A stretch of DNA of 7,704 nt. Origin: a bacterium. Lineage in GTDB: Bacteria; CG03. Made by a program: the position numbers and the translations under genes. Below, piece by piece: positions 6,379-7,704 of this stretch. Numbering within the stretch: position 1 is the stretch's first letter; every line of letters starts with the position of its first letter. Where the stretch lies: contig VMTI01000084.1 of NCBI GenBank assembly GCA_013791675.1, positions 1-7,704 of the forward strand, given 5' to 3'. The notes under the pieces were generated by a model. It saw only the letters and a list, made by a program, of their open reading frames with translations. It was not told where the DNA came from and ran no database searches.

Positions 6379-7493
6379 TAAACTCTGAAATATTTTTTTA
6401 TCTCTCCGCATATAAACTCTATTTTTTCCGCGCCAAGTTCGGGATACATGGGAAGGCTTATAATTTCATCCTGCGTTTTCTCCGAAACGGGATAATCCCC
6501 TTTTTTATATCCCATGTCAGCGCATATCTCCTGCAGATGCAGCGAGAGCGGATAATAAATATTATTGCCGATACCCTTCTCCGTAAGATATTTTTTCAGG
6601 CCGTCGCGCTTTTGGCGTCCTCCGGAAATGCGGAGAGCATAATAATTCATGGCGTGTTTGTATCCCGGCGGCATAAAAGGCGCCTCGGCGTCCTTAACAT
6701 TTTTAAGGCCTTCAGCGTACTTTGCGGCATTTTCCACGCGTTTTTCTATCCATCCGTCTATGTGATTCATTTTCACGTTTACAATAGCGGCTTGGAGCGT
6801 GTCCAGACGGCTGTTGAAACCGTGAAGGCGATAGTCGTAGTCAGCGGAAAAACCATGCATGCGCAAAAGTTTTATTTTATCTGCATATTCTTTGTTGTCA
6901 GTGACAACCATTCCCCCGTCACCGTAACAGCCGAGATTTTTCGCTGGGAAAAAGCTGAAACATGCGAAATCCCCGAAACTTCCCGTTATTTTGCCGCCTA
7001 TTGCGGCGCCGAAAGACTGAGCGCAGTCCTCTATCACCGTTAAATTATGCTTTTTTGCTATTTTCGTTATAGCCGCCATATCGCAGGATAGCCCGTAAAG
7101 ATGCACCGGAATAATCGCTTTGGTTTTTGATGTGATTTTTGATTCTATTTCAGCGGGATTGATGTTATATGTTTTCGCGTCTATATCGGCGAAAACCGGT
7201 TTTGCGCCCGCTCTTATCACAGCCTCTATGGTCGCTATAAATGTGAAAGGCGTGGTGATAACCTCATCTCCTTCGCCTATGCCGGCGGCGATAACGGAAA
7301 GAACGAGAGCGTCCGTTCCCGAAGCGACACCCACTCCATAACGCACACCGCAGTACGCGGCTATTCTTTCCTCAAGCTCCGTGACTTCCGGGCCGAGAAT
7401 GTATTTGCCTTCCGCGAGCACTTTCTCCACTGCCCGGGATATTTCATTTTTTATCTCATTATACTGCTGCCCCAAATCCGTTATCGGTATCAT
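6378..7493 (-). CDS. DegT/DnrJ/EryC1/StrS sugar aminotransferase, WbpE-like
   Basis: This PLP-dependent enzyme transfers an amino group to a keto-sugar nucleotide in the cytoplasm. Its 371 residues are full length. Motifs are GKYILGPEVTELEERIA (29-45), ASGTDAL (57-63, phosphate binding), TPFTFIAT (81-88), PVHLYG (129-134), IEDCAQSFGA (154-163) with Asp156 pairing to the pyridine nitrogen, SFFPAKNLGCYGDGG (180-194) with Lys185 as the Schiff-base lysine, and NSRLDTLQAAI (227-237). The CYGDGG and NSRLDTLQAA wording recalls WbpE, which aminates UDP-3-keto-GlcNAcA, but the family is broad and the exact sugar cannot be set from sequence alone. No matching dehydrogenase or N-acetyltransferase is in the window; they may lie upstream. 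The gene starts nine bases after the upstream stop, with a strong GAGGAG site that overlaps that stop. It ends in TAG before the 121-bp spacer. Confidence 0.93.
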   Translation of the reverse strand: MIPITDLGQQYNEIKNEISRAVEKVLAEGKYILGPEVTELEERIAAYCGVRYGVGVASGTDALVLSVIAAGIGEGDEVITTPFTFIATIEAVIRAGAKPVFADIDAKTYNINPAEIESKITSKTKAIIPVHLYGLSCDMAAITKIAKKHNLTVIEDCAQSFGAAIGGKITGSFGDFACFSFFPAKNLGCYGDGGMVVTDNKEYADKIKLLRMHGFSADYDYRLHGFNSRLDTLQAAIVNVKMNHIDGWIEKRVENAAKYAEGLKNVKDAEAPFMPPGYKHAMNYYALRISGGRQKRDGLKKYLTEKGIGNNIYYPLSLHLQEICADMGYKKGDYPVSEKTQDEIISLPMYPELGAEKIEFICGEIKKYFRV

Positions 7494-7498
7494 CTCGT

Positions 7499-7504
7499 CT
7501 CCTC
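7499..7504 (-). promoter_or_regulatory. Ribosome binding site overlapping the upstream stop codon
   Basis: GAGGAG on the minus strand lies five bases before the aminotransferase ATG and shares bases with the TGA (7505-7503) of the preceding gene. Ribosomes finishing that gene reach this site directly, so coupled translation is likely. Confidence 0.7.
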
Positions 7505-7704
7505 AGCGCCTCAATTTTTCATTTAGCGATTTAAAATACTCAACAGTGCTTCGCAAACCTTCTTCAAGAGAAACTTTCGGCCGCCAGCCCAGAATTTTTT
7601 CAGCGCGGCTTATGTCGGGGCATCTGACTTTAGGGTCATCCGCGGGAAGTTCTCCGAAAACTATTTCGCTTGAACTTCCTGTTATCTCAATTATTTTTTT
7701 TGCG
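7503..7704 (-). CDS. UDP-glucuronate decarboxylase-like SDR epimerase (C-terminal part only)
   Basis: Only the last 66 residues are in the window, read from base 7703 to the TGA at 7505-7503; the start lies beyond the edge. The segment contains GELPADDPKVRCPDISRAEK (residues 17-36) followed by ILGWRPKVSLEEGLRSTVEYF (37-57), the conserved tail of extended SDR nucleotide-sugar enzymes. The LPxDDPxxRxPDIsrA wording is closest to UDP-glucuronate decarboxylase (UDP-GlcA to UDP-xylose), though a UDP-glucose or UDP-glucuronate 4-epimerase cannot be excluded without the catalytic half. It ends nine bases before the aminotransferase and was missed by simple ORF calling because it has no start here. 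Its place supports a role in supplying a sugar nucleotide to the same glycan. Confidence 0.85.
   Translation of the reverse strand, partial: AKKIIEITGSSSEIVFGELPADDPKVRCPDISRAEKILGWRPKVSLEEGLRSTVEYFKSLNEKLRR

Noticed and set aside
5991..7043. A 350-codon open frame on the plus strand
   Set aside because: It lies antisense to the co-polymerase and the aminotransferase, crosses the spacer between them, has no ribosome binding site or recognisable motif, and both opposite genes are well supported.

Overview
The window is a run of seven tightly packed genes, all on the minus strand, so transcription runs from position 7704 down towards 1. It is part of a cell-surface glycan locus from an uncultivated-looking Gram-negative-type bacterium. 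The base composition is slightly AT-rich, the starts mostly carry AGGAG-type ribosome binding sites, and one start is GTG. Good Shine-Dalgarno sites argue against a typical Bacteroidetes. The DUF2723/TMEM260-like protein, the Bacteroides-style long fucose synthase and a small GC-rich palindrome inside a gene suggest an Elusimicrobiota/Omnitrophota-like lineage, but this is a weak guess from memory.

In transcription order the genes are: (1) 7704-7503, the C-terminal end of an extended SDR nucleotide-sugar enzyme, most like UDP-glucuronate decarboxylase; (2) 7493-6378, a DegT/DnrJ/EryC1/StrS PLP aminotransferase with WbpE-like motifs; (3) a 121-bp spacer holding a short repeat-like sequence around GGACGTCC and a possible coding relic; (4) 6256-4985, a Wzz/GumC-type polysaccharide co-polymerase without a tyrosine-kinase domain; (5) 4988-3837, gmd, GDP-mannose 4,6-dehydratase; (6) 3804-2680, fcl, GDP-L-fucose synthase; (7) 2637-910, an unassigned 575-residue protein that I read as transglutaminase-like; (8) 910-1, the N-terminal 303 residues of a multi-pass DUF2723/TMEM260-like membrane glycosyltransferase, running off the window.

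The first block supplies activated sugars: a UDP-glucuronate-derived sugar, an amino sugar, and GDP-L-fucose by the complete two-step route from GDP-mannose. The co-polymerase would set the length of a polysaccharide assembled in the periplasm. The last two genes are the unusual part. A protein with a transglutaminase-style Cys-His-Asn arrangement ends in a TAATG junction with the DUF2723 gene, so the two are probably translationally coupled. A soluble Cys-His enzyme paired with a lipid-linked-sugar-dependent protein glycosyltransferase is the best candidate here for an undescribed system.

There is no gene-free stretch longer than about 121 bp. I saw no tRNA, rRNA, CRISPR array, intact insertion sequence or convincing terminator.
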